From assembly GCF_900100045.1 (NCBI RefSeq), contig NZ_FNEA01000001.1, positions 1 through 64,000 of the forward strand: a DNA stretch of 64,000 bases. Direction: 5' to 3'. Shown piece by piece: positions 1 to 8,400 of this stretch. The DNA comes from Paracoccus denitrificans. GTDB lineage: Bacteria > Pseudomonadota > Alphaproteobacteria > Rhodobacterales > Rhodobacteraceae. The translations under genes were made by a program, and so were the position numbers. Every line of letters starts with the position of its first letter. Within the stretch, counting starts at the first letter, position 1. The notes under the pieces were generated by a model that saw only the letters and a list, made by a program, of their open reading frames with translations, was not told the DNA's origin and ran no database searches.

Positions 1-1
1 G

Positions 2-886
2 ATCATCGACGGCAAGGCTTTTGCTTCTGGTGTCCGGGGCCGCGTTGCGTCGGCGGTTGCCGGGCTGGAGGCCGCGCACGGGGTGGTGCCGGGGCTGGCG
101 GTGGTGCTGGTGGGCGAGGATCCGGCGAGCCAGGTCTATGTCCGCAACAAGGGCATCCAGACCCGCGAGGCCGGCATGGCGAGCTTCGAGCACAAGCTGC
201 CGGCCGAGACGGCGCAGGCCGAACTCATGGCGCTGATTGAACGGCTCAACGCTGATCCGGCCGTCCATGGCATCCTGGTGCAGCTGCCGCTGCCCCGGCA
301 CATGGATGCCGAGGCGGTGATCAACGCCATCGACCCGAAGAAGGACGTGGACGGCTTCCATGTCCTGAACGTGGGCCTGCTGGGGACCGGGCAGAAGGCC
401 ATGGTGCCCTGCACGCCGCTGGGCTGCCTGATGCTGTTGCGCGACACGCTGGGCGATCTGTCCGGGCTGAACGCGGTGGTGGTCGGGCGCTCGAACATCG
501 TCGGCAAGCCGATGGCGCAGCTGCTCCTGAACGAAAGCTGCACGGTGACCATCGCGCATTCGCGCACCCGCGACCTGGCCGGGCTGTGCCGGACGGCCGA
601 CATCCTGGTCGCGGCGGTGGGCCGGCCGCGGATGATCCGCGGCGACTGGATCAAGCCGGGCGCCACGGTGATCGACGTGGGCATCAACCGCATCGAGGAG
701 GCGGGCCGCTCGCGCCTGGTCGGCGACGTGGACTTCGACAGCGCCGCGCCGGTGGCGGGCGCCATCACCCCGGTGCCGGGCGGCGTCGGGCCGATGACCA
801 TCGCCTGCCTGCTCGCGAATACGCTGACCGCCTGCTGCCGGGCCAACGGCCTGCCCGAGCCCGATTTCGCAGAGGCGGGGGGCTGA
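2..886 (+). CDS. folD: FolD, bifunctional methylenetetrahydrofolate dehydrogenase/cyclohydrolase (5' partial)
   Basis: FolD oxidises 5,10-methylene-THF to methenyl-THF with NADP and hydrolyses that to 10-formyl-THF in the cytoplasm. The frame is open to the left edge and reads [15 protein letters not shown], the usual FolD N-terminus a few residues after Met, so the true start lies just outside the window. Family signatures visible are [13 protein letters not shown] (substrate lysine region), [16 protein letters not shown], the nucleotide-binding [12 protein letters not shown] and the C-terminal [13 protein letters not shown]. The 294 visible codons match the usual length of nearly 300. purU follows 71 nt downstream, so the pair can turn methylene-THF into formate plus free THF, as needed when methyl groups are stripped from betaines. 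Confidence 0.97.
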
Positions 887-957
887 CCGCCTGACGGTTC
901 CCCGGATATGCGCACAAGAAGGAAATCAGGGCCCTTGCCCTTTCAGTGGAGAGCCAG

Positions 958-1842
958 ATGAAGAAATACACGCTGACGGTCGCCTGCCCCTCGACCCGCG
1001 GCATCGTCGCCACCGTGGCCGGCTTCCTGGCCGAGCACGGCTGCAACATCACCGATTCCAGCCAGTTCGACGACATCGAGACCGGGCGCTTCTTCATGCG
1101 CGTCAGCTTCGTCTCCGAGGAAGGCGTGGGGCTCGAGGAGTTGCGCGCGGGCCTGGCCGAGCCGGCCAAGCCCTTCGACATGGACTATGCCATCCATGAC
1201 GAGGCCGAGAAGATGAAGGTGGTGATCATGGTCAGCCGCTTCGGCCATTGCCTGAACGACCTTCTGTATCGCTGGCGCATCGGGGCGCTGCCGATCGAGA
1301 TCGTGGCGGTGATCTCGAACCACATGGACTACCAGAAGGTGGTGGTGAACCACGACATCCCCTTCCACTGCATCAAGGTCACGAGGGAGAACAAGCCGCA
1401 GGCCGAGGCGCAGCTGATGCAGGTGGTCGAGGATTCGGGCGCCGAACTGGTGGTTCTGGCGCGCTACATGCAGGTGCTGTCGGATGCCCTGTGCAGGAAG
1501 ATGTCGGGGCGGATCATCAATATCCACCATTCCTTCCTGCCCAGCTTCAAGGGCGCCAACCCCTACAAGCAGGCCTTCGAGCGCGGGGTGAAGCTGATCG
1601 GCGCGACCAGCCATTACGTCACCGCCGACCTGGACGAGGGCCCGATCATCGAGCAGGACATCATCCGGGTAACGCATGCGCAATCGCCCGAGGACTACGT
1701 CTCGCTGGGCCGCGACGTGGAGAGCCAGGTTCTGGCCCGCGCCATCCACGCCCATATCCATCGCCGGGTGTTCCTGAACGGCAACAAGACCGTGGTCTTC
1801 CCCGCCTCGCCCGGCAGCTACGCCAGCGAGCGCATGGGCTGA
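958..1842 (+). CDS. purU: PurU, formyltetrahydrofolate deformylase
   Basis: PurU hydrolyses 10-formyl-THF to formate and THF. The 294-residue product has an N-terminal ACT domain (residues 1 to about 85: KKYTLTVACPSTRGIVATV) and a C-terminal formyltransferase-like domain with the conserved IINIHHSFLPSFKGA loop and the ATSHYVTADLDEGPIIEQD motif. I chose ATG 958 because GGAGAG sits 7 nt upstream; an in-frame GTG at 946 would place the Shine-Dalgarno inside the gene. It lies directly behind folD. The next open frame, an ABC permease, follows in the same reading frame immediately after the purU stop, which looks like a rearrangement point. Confidence 0.96.
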   Translation: MKKYTLTVACPSTRGIVATVAGFLAEHGCNITDSSQFDDIETGRFFMRVSFVSEEGVGLEELRAGLAEPAKPFDMDYAIHDEAEKMKVVIMVSRFGHCLNDLLYRWRIGALPIEIVAVISNHMDYQKVVVNHDIPFHCIKVTRENKPQAEAQLMQVVEDSGAELVVLARYMQVLSDALCRKMSGRIINIHHSFLPSFKGANPYKQAFERGVKLIGATSHYVTADLDEGPIIEQDIIRVTHAQSPEDYVSLGRDVESQVLARAIHAHIHRRVFLNGNKTVVFPASPGSYASERMG

Positions 1843-1878
1843 GAGCGGCACGGGGCGCGCCGGCCGCGCCTGCGCAGG

Positions 1879-2667
1879 ATGCAGCCGGGGCTTGCGTTGG
1901 CCTGGCTGGTGCTGGCCGTGGTCCTTGCATGGGCGCTGGCGCCGGGGCTGTTCACGGGGTTCAGCGGCGTGACCGGCGTGCCGGGCAACCAACTCAAGGC
2001 TCCCGGCGGGGTCCATTGGCTTGGCACCGACGAGATCGGCCGCGACGTGCTGGCCCGCATCATCCACGGCGCGCGCTATTCGCTGTCGGGCGCCTTCATC
2101 GCGGTCGGGACCGGCCTTGTCTTCGGCACGCTGATCGGCGTTTCGGCGGGATCGGTCGGTGGGCGCACCGACGCCGTGCTCATGCGCGTCGTGGACATCA
2201 TGCTTGCCATCCCAAGCCTGCTGCTGGCGCTGTCCTTCATCATCATTCTGGGCTTCGGTCATGTGCAGGTCGCCCTTGCGGTGGGGATCACCTCGATCGC
2301 CAGTTTCGCGCGCCTTGTAAGATCCGAGGTCGTGACCGTGCGCCGCGCCGATTATGTCGAGGCGGCGTTCGGTTCGGGCGGCCGCTTCTGGGCGGTGATC
2401 TGGCGCCATGTGCTGCCGAATTCGCTGACCATGGTGCTGGCCTATGCGGCGCTGCAACTGGGTTGGGCGGTCCTGCAGATCTCGACGCTGGGGTTTCTCG
2501 GCTATGGCGCGCCGCCGCCGACGCCGGAATGGGGCCTGCTGATCGCCGAGGGGCGCAACTACATGATGACGGCCTGGTGGCTGACGGTCTTTCCCGGCCT
2601 GGCGGTGATCGCCACGGTGCTGGCCGCGAACCGCATCGGCCGGTCGGTCGAAAGGGCGGTGCGATGA
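1879..2667 (+). CDS. Oligopeptide/nickel-type ABC transporter permease, DppC-like
   Basis: This is an inner-membrane permease of the DppC/OppC family (262 residues). Visible are an N-terminal hydrophobic segment (residues 5-25), the family motif HWLGTDEIGRDVLARIIHGAR and a BPD-type permease domain with the EAA-like loop around EAAFGSGGRFWAVIWRHVLPN. The DppB-type partner permease and the periplasmic binding protein that normally precede it are absent: purU ends 36 nt upstream. Codons before ATG 1879 stay open in this frame back to the purU stop (reading ARRPRLRR), so the real N-terminus may be truncated or fused. It overlaps the ATPase gene by 4 nt (ATGA). Without a partner it is unlikely to form a working transporter. 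Confidence 0.85.
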   Translation: MQPGLALAWLVLAVVLAWALAPGLFTGFSGVTGVPGNQLKAPGGVHWLGTDEIGRDVLARIIHGARYSLSGAFIAVGTGLVFGTLIGVSAGSVGGRTDAVLMRVVDIMLAIPSLLLALSFIIILGFGHVQVALAVGITSIASFARLVRSEVVTVRRADYVEAAFGSGGRFWAVIWRHVLPNSLTMVLAYAALQLGWAVLQISTLGFLGYGAPPPTPEWGLLIAEGRNYMMTAWWLTVFPGLAVIATVLAANRIGRSVERAVR

Positions 2668-3395
2668 GCAGGGCTTCGACAATCTCTATTCAGAATGCGC
2701 GTGCCGCCATGCCGGTCCTGCGGATCTCGGATCTGGTGGTCTCCTACGACGGAATGCCGGTGGTGCACGGGGTCGATCTCGATGTCGGCGCGGGTGAGGT
2801 GGTGGCGCTGGTCGGTGAAAGCGGGTCCGGCAAGACCACGACCGCGCAATCGGTGATCGGCCTGCTGCCTGGCAACGGCCGGGTCGAATCGGGCCGGATC
2901 GAGTTGAACGGCGAGGATGTCTCGCGCTGGCCGGATCGTCGCTTCGATGCCATCCGCTGCTCGGTTGTCAGCCTGATCCCCCAGGATCCGGGGACTTCGC
3001 TCAATCCGGTGCGCAGCATCGGCAGCCAGATATCCGAGATCTTCCGCCTGCACGGACGCCGCGACCGCAAGGGCATCCGGGCCGAGGTGATCGCGCTGCT
3101 GGACCATGTCGGCCTGAGCCGGCCGGAACTGCGTTATCGCCAGTATCCGCACGAGCTGTCCGGCGGGATGCGCCAGCGGGTGCTGATCGCCGTCGCGCTG
3201 GCGCTGAAGCCGGCGCTGGTGATTGCCGACGAACCGACCAGCGCGCTGGATGTGACGGTGCAGAAGCGCATTCTGGACCTGATCGACGAATTGCGGGCCG
3301 AATATGGCACCTCGGTGGATTACACCAGACAGTTGATCGACGCGATTCCCGGGCAGCGTTTCGGAATTGCACCACAGGCAAGGAACCGAGCATGA
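2664..3395 (+). pseudogene. DppD/F-type ABC ATPase with an in-frame internal deletion
   Basis: The 243-residue frame begins as a normal oligopeptide ABC ATPase: Walker A GESGSGKTTT, Q-loop SLIPQDP, signature LSGGMRQRV and Walker [13 protein letters not shown]. After EYGTSV, where homologues continue into the strand carrying the catalytic H-loop histidine, it jumps to [15 protein letters not shown], the typical extreme C-terminus of an ATPase half. The switch histidine and the C-terminal part are missing. Fused two-domain members of the family are about 540 residues, so the loss could be about 60 residues or most of a second half. The frame stays intact and overlaps the downstream monooxygenase by ATGA. 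The product is probably inactive for transport. Confidence 0.75.
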
Positions 3396-4417
3396 GCGCG
3401 AGAATCAAGAAACCGGGCTTTTTCACCCGTTTGCTGGACGATGCCGGCCCGGCCGAGCGTTACAGCCTGGTAACCGAACAGATCCGCACGGCAGAGCGTT
3501 TCGGCTATCATACCGCCTGGGTGGCGCAGCATCATTTCCATCGCGACGAAGGCGGCCTTCCCGCGCCGCTGGTTTTCCTTGCCCATGTCGCGGCACGGAC
3601 CAGCCGGATCCGGCTGGCGATCGGGGTGGTGACCTTGCCGCTGGAACACCCGGTGCGGGTCGCCGAGGATGCGGTGGTGCTCGACCTTCTGTCGGGTGGA
3701 CGGCTGGACCTGGGGCTGGGCACCGGGGGCACGCCGGAGTCCTACGCCGCCTTCGGCCATGACCATGCAGACCGCGCGACGATCTACGACGAATATATCG
3801 CGACCCTGCGCAAGGCCCTGGCCGGAGCCGATCTGGGCGGCGGCAACAGGCTCTATCCCGCTGCCGGAGATCTGGCGTCGCGCATCTGGCAGGCGACCTT
3901 CTCGGTTCCCGGCGGGGTCCGGGCGGGCAGGGCGGGCGACGGGCTGCTGCTGTCGCGCACCCAGCCGCGCAGCAAGGACAATCCGGCGGCGGATCTGCAT
4001 GAGCTGCAACTGCCGATCGTCGAGGCTTATCATGCAGCCCTGCCCGCAGGGGCCGCTCCGCGCATTCTGGCCTCGCGTTCGGTCTTCGTGGCCGACAGCC
4101 GGGCCGAGGCCCGCCGGCTGGCCGAGATCGGCCTGCGCCGCGTGGCCGCGCATTTTGCCGGCAGCGGGCATATTCTGCGCGGCGATACGCTGGACGACCT
4201 GATCCGCACGCCGGATTCCCATGTCGGCACCCCCGATGAGGTGGCCGAGTCCCTGGCCGCCGATCCGACACTGGATCACGCGACGGAAGTTGCGATCCAG
4301 GTCCATTCGATCGATCCCCCGCATCCGCTGATCCTGCGCTCGATCGAGCTTTTTGCCACCCGCGTTGCGCCCGCCCCTGGCTGGGCGGATGCGCCCTGCC
4401 TGTCCGAACCCGCCTGA
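3392..4417 (+). CDS. FMN-dependent luciferase-like monooxygenase
   Basis: A 341-residue bacterial-luciferase-fold (LLM) flavin monooxygenase. Visible family features are the N-terminal GFFTRLLDD strand, AERFGYHTAWVAQHHF near residue 37, the TSRIRLAIGVVTLPLEHPVR segment and LLSGGRLDLGLGTGGTPESY, which forms the FMN pocket. Such proteins use reduced FMN from a separate reductase. The gene overlaps the upstream ATPase by 4 nt and is followed by two CMD-type proteins. From memory, this trio behind an oligopeptide ABC transporter is the arrangement of the KPN_01858/Avi_7170/Avi_7169 protein families, whose substrate is unknown. No flavin reductase is adjacent. Confidence 0.85.
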   Translation: MSARIKKPGFFTRLLDDAGPAERYSLVTEQIRTAERFGYHTAWVAQHHFHRDEGGLPAPLVFLAHVAARTSRIRLAIGVVTLPLEHPVRVAEDAVVLDLLSGGRLDLGLGTGGTPESYAAFGHDHADRATIYDEYIATLRKALAGADLGGGNRLYPAAGDLASRIWQATFSVPGGVRAGRAGDGLLLSRTQPRSKDNPAADLHELQLPIVEAYHAALPAGAAPRILASRSVFVADSRAEARRLAEIGLRRVAAHFAGSGHILRGDTLDDLIRTPDSHVGTPDEVAESLAADPTLDHATEVAIQVHSIDPPHPLILRSIELFATRVAPAPGWADAPCLSEPA

Positions 4418-4427
4418 AGGAACCCAG

Positions 4428-4997
4428 ATGAGCGATACGATCAATCGGCTTGCGGGCATCGCCCCCGGCTCGCACCTCGATCAGTTGCGCAATCGGCGCG
4501 CGCAGGCAAAGACATCGGCCGAAGAAAGCTTCACGCTGTTGCTTTCCCCGGCGGATGAGGGCGATTTTCCGGTGGCCGACCGGCGCAGGGTCGCGTTCTT
4601 CGTGGCGCTGCTGCATGGCGATGCCGAGGCGGTGTCCTTCTATGAGGCGTTGCTGGGCGAGGATCCGCTTGCCGGCGGCCTGCGCAATGAAGCAGAGCGC
4701 GCCGTCGCGCCCGGTCCCTGGGGGCGCTACCCGGTGGGGCCGCTGAGCGCCGAGGATATCCAGGGGCCCGCACTGGCCATTCCCGACGCGGCCGGCTTCG
4801 AACCGAAGCTGGCCCGGGCACTGGAACACGCGCACCTCCTGGTGCTGCATCCGCGCGATGCGTCCCCCAGGGCGCTGCAGGCGCTGCTCGATGCGGGCTG
4901 GAGCACGACCGGCGTGGTCACGCTGTCCCAATTGGTGGCCTTCCTTTCTTTCCAGATCCGCGCGGCCATCGGCCTGCGCGCTCTTTCCAGAGTCTGA
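4428..4997 (+). CDS. CMD-domain protein (Avi_7170-like)
   Basis: A 189-residue protein starting MSDTINRLAGIAPGSHLDQL, with the helical layout of carboxymuconolactone-decarboxylase/AhpD-fold proteins: paired helices around VADRRRVAFFVALLHGD and a C-terminal LSQLVAFLSFQIRAAIGLRAL helix. I see no CxxC redox pair, unlike the next gene, so it may be a structural or substrate-binding partner of it. It starts 10 nt after the monooxygenase stop and ends 9 nt before the next start, so the genes are probably co-transcribed. Function beyond the fold is unknown. Confidence 0.75.
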   Translation: MSDTINRLAGIAPGSHLDQLRNRRAQAKTSAEESFTLLLSPADEGDFPVADRRRVAFFVALLHGDAEAVSFYEALLGEDPLAGGLRNEAERAVAPGPWGRYPVGPLSAEDIQGPALAIPDAAGFEPKLARALEHAHLLVLHPRDASPRALQALLDAGWSTTGVVTLSQLVAFLSFQIRAAIGLRALSRV

Positions 4998-5006
4998 GGT
5001 GCCTTC

Positions 5007-5615
5007 ATGCCGGACGCTGTCCTGACCCATCCCGACAATGCCGAGCCCGTCGAATTCACCCGTGCCGAATTGGGCTGGGTGCCATGGCGCGCGCCCTTGC
5101 CCGAGGCTGAATTCACCAAGCGTCACTATGACGGGCTGGTCGACCGCGGCCGGGCGAAATCGCCGTATTTCGCCCTTCTGGCGCGCGACCCCGAGGTGCT
5201 TGGCGCCCGCACCCGCACCGACAAGGACATCTTCTACAATACCGATGGCGGGCTGCCGCGGGCCGAACGCGAACTGGCTGCAACGACGGTCTCGCGGCTC
5301 AACAGCTGCATTTTCTGCGCCTCGGTCCACGCCCGCTTCGCCGCGCATCACGCGAAGGCACCCGAGGATGTCGACGCCTTGCTGGCCGGCGGCGTCGCGA
5401 CCCGGACCAGCCCCCGCTGGGACGCGGTGGTGGATGCGGCGGCGGCGCTGACGCGCACTCCTTCGGCCTTCGGTCCCGACGAAATCCGTGCGCTGCGCGC
5501 GACAGGTCTGGCCGATGACGAGATTGCCGACCTGATCTTCGCCGCCGCCTTCTTCAACTGGGCCAAGCGGCTGAAGCTTTCGATCGGTAAGCCTACGCCG
5601 CCGACAGCCGGGTGA
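5007..5615 (+). CDS. Alkylhydroperoxidase-domain protein (Avi_7169-like)
   Basis: A 202-residue AhpD/CMD-fold protein with the redox motif NSCIFCASVHARF around residues 93-105 (CxxC followed by His), typical of peroxidase-related proteins. The N-terminal EFTRAELGWVPWRAPLPEAEFT and C-terminal AAFFNWAKRLKLSIG segments resemble uncharacterised peroxidase-related family members. It is the last gene of the 1879-5615 block, preceded by a second CMD protein and a luciferase-like monooxygenase. The set suggests oxidation of a small organic substrate with peroxide or radical clean-up. The substrate is unknown. Confidence 0.82.
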   Translation: MPDAVLTHPDNAEPVEFTRAELGWVPWRAPLPEAEFTKRHYDGLVDRGRAKSPYFALLARDPEVLGARTRTDKDIFYNTDGGLPRAERELAATTVSRLNSCIFCASVHARFAAHHAKAPEDVDALLAGGVATRTSPRWDAVVDAAAALTRTPSAFGPDEIRALRATGLADDEIADLIFAAAFFNWAKRLKLSIGKPTPPTAG

Positions 5616-6022
5616 CGTCATCGGGAGAGGAATACGAGAGTCGTTTTTCGGCCTGTTCTGATCTCGACCAAGATGTGATCCGGCAGGCGGTTGAAGAACT
5701 TTGGCCTCGACTGGTTTAGGAACATGATCACCCCCGGCATGCGGATGGCGGGGGGTGATGCGCGGATAACCGCGCCACGGAGCTGCCACCTTCCGATCAG
5801 GGTGGCGGCCGATTTCTGATGTTCCGGTGATCGCCTTCGGTATTCTCCTGGCCTATGTGGACGGCTCATGCGGGGCGTTGAACGGATGCCCCTCTCGTGG
5901 CCCGTCGGAAAGCTGACGGCCGATGTCGCATTGCTGCTGCGCCGGACCAGCGGCGCAGGACAAGATGCCCGAAACCGTCGAAACGCGGCTCCATCGGAAG
6001 GTTTCTCAAGAGGTTACCGAGA
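5616..6022. other. 407-nt intergenic region with hairpins, no recognised gene
   Basis: No protein family is recognisable. Three inverted repeats are visible: ATCACCCCC at 5727-5735 with its complement at 5751-5759, a GCGCGG/CCGCGC hairpin at about 5760-5775, and GCCACC...GGTGGC from about 5785. A 35-codon frame starts at GTG 5612, overlapping the previous stop, and ends near 5719. It has no visible homology. The promoter of the Rieske operon should lie in the right half, but I cannot define boxes with confidence. Confidence 0.5.
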
Positions 6023-7255
6023 ATGCTGAAAGAACGGATAGCGGGTTTGCTCGACCAGCGCCGGCCCGGCCATTCCTTGCCCCGCGACTTCTATGTCGAT
6101 GACGAGATCTTTCGCGCCGACATGCAGGCGATATTCGAAACCGACTGGGTCTTTGCCTGCAACGTGGTCGAGATTCCGCGCCCCGGTGACTATGTTACGC
6201 TGAAGGTCGGCGACAATCCGGTCGTCGTGCTGCGCGATCGCGAGGGCCGGATCGCGGCCTTTCACAACAGTTGCCGCCATCGCGGCTCGCTGATCTGCCA
6301 GAAGGAGAGAGGGCGGGCGAACCGCCTGGTCTGCCCCTATCACCAATGGGTCTACGAGCTGGACGGCAGCCTGATCAATGCCCGCCAGATGCCCGAAGAT
6401 TTCGACAGGGCCGAACACGGCCTTGCCCCGGTCCACGTCGAGGTGATCTGCGGCATGGTCTATATCTGTCTTGCCGAGCAGCCGCCCTCGCTTGCGCGTT
6501 TCCGCGCCGGGGTCACGCCCTATATCGCCCCGCACATGCCCGACCGCACCAAGGTCGCCTTCACCTCGACCATCGTCGAGGAAGCGAACTGGAAGCTGGT
6601 GATCGAGAACAACCGCGAATGCTATCACTGCGCGGGCAACCATCCCGAACTGCTGGTGACGCTGGTCGAATTCGCCCTGCCCGACGACCCGCTGGCCAAG
6701 GCGCAGTTCCAGGGGCTGATGGACCGCTCGGCCGCGCGCTGGGACGCGCTGGACCTGCCCCACAAGCCGGCCGAGGGCGGCGTCGAGTTCCGCTGCATCC
6801 GCCTGCCCTTCAACGAGGACTGCCTGTCCTTCACCATGGACGGCAAGCCCGCCTGCAACAAGCTTCTGGCCGATTTCACCGAACCCGATCTGGGCTCGGT
6901 CCGCATGTTCCGGGTGCCGAACAACTGGAACCACTTCCTGTCCGACCACATCCTGCATTTCCGGGTCCTGCCGCTGTCGGCGAACCGCACCGAGGTGCGC
7001 ACGACATGGCTGGTCCACGAGGATGCGGTCGAGGGCGTGGATTACGACCTGCAACGCCTGACCGAAGTGTGGCTGGCCACCAATGACGAGGATCGCGTGT
7101 TGGCCGAGAACAACCATCGCGGCATCCTGTCGCGCGCCTACCGGCCCGGACCCTATGCGCCTTCGGAATTCATGCTGAACAATTTCTCGGAATGGTATGC
7201 GGGCAAGATGGGTGATTTCACCGGCGGCCCGCAGGCGCGGATTGCGGCGGAGTAA
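6023..7255 (+). CDS. Rieske non-heme iron oxygenase, GbcA-like (quaternary amine demethylase type)
   Basis: A 410-residue oxygenase component. The Rieske [2Fe-2S] ligands are Cys84-x-His86 and Cys104-x2-His107 (SCRHRG and CPYHQW). The mononuclear-iron region is NRECYHCAGNHPEL (about residues 197-210). The N-terminus RRPGHSLPRDFYVDDEIF and HQWVYELDGSL match glycine-betaine monooxygenase GbcA and stachydrine demethylases, which hydroxylate an N-methyl group and release formaldehyde. ATG 6023 is chosen because homologues start there and AAGAGG lies upstream; the frame is also open further upstream without homology. Its reductase follows 5 nt downstream. The exact substrate is unknown: glycine betaine, a proline betaine or another onium acid are all possible. 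Confidence 0.87.
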   Translation: MLKERIAGLLDQRRPGHSLPRDFYVDDEIFRADMQAIFETDWVFACNVVEIPRPGDYVTLKVGDNPVVVLRDREGRIAAFHNSCRHRGSLICQKERGRANRLVCPYHQWVYELDGSLINARQMPEDFDRAEHGLAPVHVEVICGMVYICLAEQPPSLARFRAGVTPYIAPHMPDRTKVAFTSTIVEEANWKLVIENNRECYHCAGNHPELLVTLVEFALPDDPLAKAQFQGLMDRSAARWDALDLPHKPAEGGVEFRCIRLPFNEDCLSFTMDGKPACNKLLADFTEPDLGSVRMFRVPNNWNHFLSDHILHFRVLPLSANRTEVRTTWLVHEDAVEGVDYDLQRLTEVWLATNDEDRVLAENNHRGILSRAYRPGPYAPSEFMLNNFSEWYAGKMGDFTGGPQARIAAE

Positions 7256-7260
7256 GGCGC

Positions 7261-8289
7261 ATGGACATGCAAGCCCCTTCGGCGGCCCTGCTGTCGCTGT
7301 CCTGCATCGCCGTCCGCGACGAGACGCCCACCGTCAAGACCTTTCGCCTGCGCGCGGACAGCGGCCCGGTAGGTTTCGTGCCCGGTCAGGCGCTGGTGCT
7401 GAAGGTGCCCTTGCCGGGTGGCCCGGTCTGGCGCAGCTTCACCATCTCGGGCGGCACGGGGGCCGAGCTTGAACTGACGGTCAAGGCGCAGGCACCGGGC
7501 GGCGCGACCCGCTGGCTGCATGAAAATCTGCGCGAAGGCAGCGGCATCGAGGCCCGCCCCCCGCGCGGCGCCTTCACGCTGGGGCTGCGCGACAACGACC
7601 GGCTGGCCTTCGTCTCGGGCGGATCGGGGGCCACGCCGATGATGGCGATGCTGCGGCATCTGGCGCAAACCGACCCCGAGGCCGATCTTGCGTGGTTTCA
7701 CGCCGCACGCAATCCGGCCGAGATCCTCTTTGCCCGCGAACTGGCCGAGATGCAGGGCCGGATGCCCAACCTGACGGTGGCGGTCGGCGTCAGCAAGGCC
7801 GCCCCGGGCTGGTTCGGTTATCGCGGGCGGGTCGACCGGACCCGGCTGGCCACCGCCATTCCCGATCTGGGCCGGCGCGAGGTGTTCTGCTGCGGTCCGC
7901 AGGGCTTCATGCAGGAGGTCCGGCTGATCCATGCCGCCGAGGGTGGCGTGCGGACGCAGTTCCACACCGAAAGCTTTGGCGCCGCCGCCCCGGCCGCCGC
8001 GCCCATGATCGAAACCGCGCCGGACAGCCCCGCCTTTGGCCTGACCGTGAACGGCCGCGCCATCGGCATCCGCCCGGACGAGACGCTCTTGCAGGCCAGT
8101 CTGCGCCAGGGGGTCGTCATCCCCTGCGGCTGCGGCGAAGGAATGTGCGGAACCTGCATGGTGCAACTCGTCTCGGGCCGGGTGGACAGCCGGCAGAATG
8201 GCGGGCTGACGCCGGAAGAGGCGGCCGAGGGTTATGTGCTGGCCTGCTCGACCCGCGCGGCGTCGGATGTCGAGATCAAGCTGGCCTGA
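7261..8289 (+). CDS. Rieske oxygenase reductase, GbcB-like (FAD/NAD/[2Fe-2S])
   Basis: This 342-residue electron-transfer protein should pass NAD(P)H electrons to the preceding oxygenase. Domain order is an FAD-binding barrel with RSFTISG (residues 60-66), an NAD domain with SGGSGATPMMAML, a CCGPQGFM element and a C-terminal plant-type ferredoxin with CGCGEGMCGTC and a fourth cysteine in VLACSTRA. This matches GbcB and hybrid NADH oxidoreductases in length and order. The start is ATG 7261; a second ATG two codons later is also possible. The 5-nt gap to the oxygenase gene indicates one operon. Confidence 0.9.
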   Translation: MDMQAPSAALLSLSCIAVRDETPTVKTFRLRADSGPVGFVPGQALVLKVPLPGGPVWRSFTISGGTGAELELTVKAQAPGGATRWLHENLREGSGIEARPPRGAFTLGLRDNDRLAFVSGGSGATPMMAMLRHLAQTDPEADLAWFHAARNPAEILFARELAEMQGRMPNLTVAVGVSKAAPGWFGYRGRVDRTRLATAIPDLGRREVFCCGPQGFMQEVRLIHAAEGGVRTQFHTESFGAAAPAAAPMIETAPDSPAFGLTVNGRAIGIRPDETLLQASLRQGVVIPCGCGEGMCGTCMVQLVSGRVDSRQNGGLTPEEAAEGYVLACSTRAASDVEIKLA

Positions 8290-8400
8290 CCCCGGATCGC
8301 GGTCGGATTTCTTTCCCTTCGGGTCGAAAACCTGCTGCCGACCCGGCGGGCTTTACACCAAGGATGGCCCTGCCGCGATGCAGTCACCAGAGGACGCAAG

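Noticed and set aside
1840-3395. Insertion sequence as the cause of the truncated ABC genes
   Set aside because: No transposase frame, terminal inverted repeats or target duplications are visible at either break.
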